Under the pieces are notes generated by a model. That model was not told where the DNA came from. It made no database searches and saw only the letters and a list, made by a program, of their open reading frames with translations. A stretch of DNA of 6,331 nt from Acidimicrobiaceae bacterium (lineage in GTDB: Bacteria > Actinomycetota > Acidimicrobiia > Acidimicrobiales > UBA8190), in contig PKWD01000327.1 of NCBI GenBank assembly GCA_003131945.1, positions 8,511 through 14,841 of the forward strand, given 5' to 3'. Positions 5,083 through 6,331 of this stretch are shown here, piece by piece. Numbering within the stretch: the first letter of the stretch is position 1; each line of letters starts with the position of its first letter. A program made the position numbers and the translations under genes.

Positions 5083-5427
5083 GTGTTGAACCACTCGTCG
5101 CTACTCCCCAAGGGCCCTCACGACCTGTCACTCGCCCCGGTTGCGGTCATGATTGACCGCAACCTGCAAGTGCTGCGCGACATTGAACCCCATGAGATCC
5201 TCGCCTCCCTCGAGCTCATGCTCGACCGTCCGGAGAGGACCGGCACCTGTGACGAACGGGCTGACCGCATTCTCGAGACGGCGTTGCGAAACGTGGACCT
5301 CCACGGGTGGAGTGGCCACATTACGGCCGATCAGTCGAGGGTCCGGTTGACCGGTGGCTCGGTCACGCTCGATCTAGGTCTTAGTGCCACGATCCTGCGA
5401 TTCATCGATGGCGGAACAGGCGCGTAA
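5083..5427 (+). CDS. Unrecognised small soluble protein
   Basis: 114 residues from GTG 5083, or 92 from ATG 5149. No signal peptide or membrane segment. The first 22 residues are Pro/Ser/Leu-rich and could be tail or leader. From about residue 23 the chain looks like a real folded domain: acidic, amphipathic helical stretches (NLQVLRDIEPHEILASLELMLD at 26-47, with ERADRILETALRNVDL at 58-73), then a Gly/Thr-containing strand-rich end (VRLTGGSVTLDLGLSATILRFI). Mixed charge and ordinary composition, unlike the Arg-rich translations of false frames nearby, support it as coding. I cannot assign a family. It reads divergently from the acyl-CoA dehydrogenase gene, with a candidate dormancy box and a 12-bp palindrome upstream, so a stress-related role is possible but unproven. 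Confidence 0.68.
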   Translation: MLNHSSLLPKGPHDLSLAPVAVMIDRNLQVLRDIEPHEILASLELMLDRPERTGTCDERADRILETALRNVDLHGWSGHITADQSRVRLTGGSVTLDLGLSATILRFIDGGTGA

Positions 5428-5610
5428 CCAGGGGACCGACCTACGATCGCCAGCTTCGGGCGGACACGCGCTGCCATCCGAACGAAACGCATGTTGCCGC
5501 GCCATGAGGCCAACGCTCAGAGCCTCGGTCGTGGTGACCGGCACGGTATTGCCGTTCCATTGTCCAGCACCCTCCTCCTGTTGGGCCCTTCGAGACGGCA
5601 CGATGGAGAT

Positions 5611-6331
5611 ATGCGACGCCTGGTCCCGCCGTGTACCGCCCTCATAAGCGCCGTCGGTCTCGCCGCCTGCTCCTCACCACTCGCCCTCCCGGCCTCCTCG
5701 GGCACCTCCACCATCGTGGCCGCACCGACGACCTCCGCCACCGTGGCCACGCCAAATACGTCGAGCCCTGCCGCGCCGACGACCTCCGTACCCACCACCG
5801 AGGCGATCGGTCAGGTGATCCTGGAACCCAGCGCCGGCATGACCCCTATCTACAACTTCATGCGAGACGCTACGTCAGCGCTCACCATGACCATGTACGA
5901 GCTGGTGGACCCGACCGCCGAGCAGATCCTCGCCGCCGATGCCGGGCGCGGCGTCCACGTCCGGGTGCTCATGGACTCCGCCCTCGAGAACAGTCGCAAC
6001 CAACCGGCCCAGACGTACCTCGCGTCCCACGGGGTGGCCGTCGCCTTCGCCCCGGCCGGGCGCATCACCCACCAGAAGACCATCTGCATCAATGACGACT
6101 CCTGCCTGATCATGAGCCTTAACCTGGTCGCCGACGACTACGCCTCGACCCGGGACTTGGCCGTGGAGGCCAGCGACCCTCGCGACGTCTCGGCCATCGA
6201 ATCGACATTCCAGGCCGACTTCGCCGGGGGGACTGCGCCCGCCACCTCCAACGGAGATCACCTGTTGTGGAGCCCTGGCTCAGAGCCGGGCCTGGTGGGG
6301 GCGATCGACGGCGCCCGCCACACCCTGGAGG
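5611..6331 (+). CDS. Phospholipase D-superfamily lipoprotein, N-terminal part (3' end outside window)
   Basis: 240 codons to the right edge. ATG 5611 starts a lipoprotein signal peptide: MRR, a hydrophobic core, and lipobox LAAC with the lipidated Cys20. A Thr/Ser/Pro/Ala-rich linker (about 21-64) should tether the domain outside the membrane. The first PLD repeat follows: MTMYELVDPTAEQILAAD (about 93-110), GVHVRVLMDSALENSRNQP, then HQKTICIN (154-161) and LIMSLNL (166-172), which correspond to the HxKx4D motif and the strand after it. The second repeat begins at HLLWSPGSEPGLVGAIDGAR near the edge, and its HKD motif lies outside. Family members hydrolyse or transfer phosphodiesters (phospholipases, cardiolipin synthases); an extracytoplasmic lipid or nucleic-acid substrate is inferred from export. 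The motif aspartate is Asn161 here. The frame stays open upstream to 5428 with other starts (ATG 5491, TTG 5581), but only 5611 gives a proper signal peptide. GGAG sits just two bases before it, a poor spacing. The 183-bp gap upstream shows no clear promoter. Confidence 0.87.
   Translation, partial: MRRLVPPCTALISAVGLAACSSPLALPASSGTSTIVAAPTTSATVATPNTSSPAAPTTSVPTTEAIGQVILEPSAGMTPIYNFMRDATSALTMTMYELVDPTAEQILAADAGRGVHVRVLMDSALENSRNQPAQTYLASHGVAVAFAPAGRITHQKTICINDDSCLIMSLNLVADDYASTRDLAVEASDPRDVSAIESTFQADFAGGTAPATSNGDHLLWSPGSEPGLVGAIDGARHTLE

Noticed and set aside
4604..5131. 175-codon minus-strand open frame in the dehydrogenase upstream region
   Set aside because: Arg/Ser/Pro-rich translation with no recognisable domain. 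It overlaps the dehydrogenase start and the start of the opposite-strand 114-residue gene.
5631..6095. 154-codon plus-strand open frame inside the phospholipase-like gene
   Set aside because: Arg/His-rich shadow frame. The frame from 5611 encodes a lipoprotein signal and a recognisable PLD repeat.

Overview
The window is high-GC DNA with GTG and ATG starts, clear Shine-Dalgarno sequences and protein families typical of Actinomycetota. The particular mix suggests an environmental lineage such as Acidimicrobiia or a relative of the mycobacteria and streptomycetes, but the lineage is an inference from family resemblance only. I see no mobile element, CRISPR array, tRNA or rRNA.

Layout. (1) 1-506, minus strand: the N-terminal part of an actinobacterial membrane protein that runs off the left edge. 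(2) 507-777: a divergent control region with a DosR/DevR-type dormancy box, a perfect 28-bp palindrome that is in effect two such boxes abutting head to head, and a third weaker dyad. (3) 778-1224, plus: a small pyridoxamine-phosphate-oxidase-like flavoprotein. (4) 1367-3166, plus: a membrane-bound CHASE-type sensor diguanylate cyclase with intact GGDEF and inhibitory site, whose last 55 or so residues look like an eroded EAL-domain start. A hairpin follows the stop. (5) 3357-4613, minus: an acyl-CoA dehydrogenase of the ACAD10/11-like type, convergent with the cyclase gene. (6) 4614-5082: a 469-bp divergent intergenic region with two more candidate dormancy boxes, an exact 12-bp palindrome and a long inverted repeat just upstream of the dehydrogenase ribosome binding site. 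(7) 5083-5427, plus: an unrecognised 114-residue protein. (8) 5611 to the right edge, plus: the N-terminal part of a secreted lipoprotein of the phospholipase D superfamily.

How it fits together. The strongest system-level signal is regulatory. Sequences close to the mycobacterial DosR consensus (core GGGACTWWAGTCCC) lie in both divergent intergenic regions, and the best ones lie upstream of a PNPOx-like flavoprotein, a protein class that includes a DosR-regulon member in Mycobacterium tuberculosis (Rv0080). I therefore infer that parts of this window belong to a hypoxia/redox dormancy regulon. The regulator itself is not in the window. The cyclase, dehydrogenase and phospholipase genes show no clear sequence link to that regulon beyond proximity, except for the weaker boxes upstream of the dehydrogenase and the 114-residue protein.
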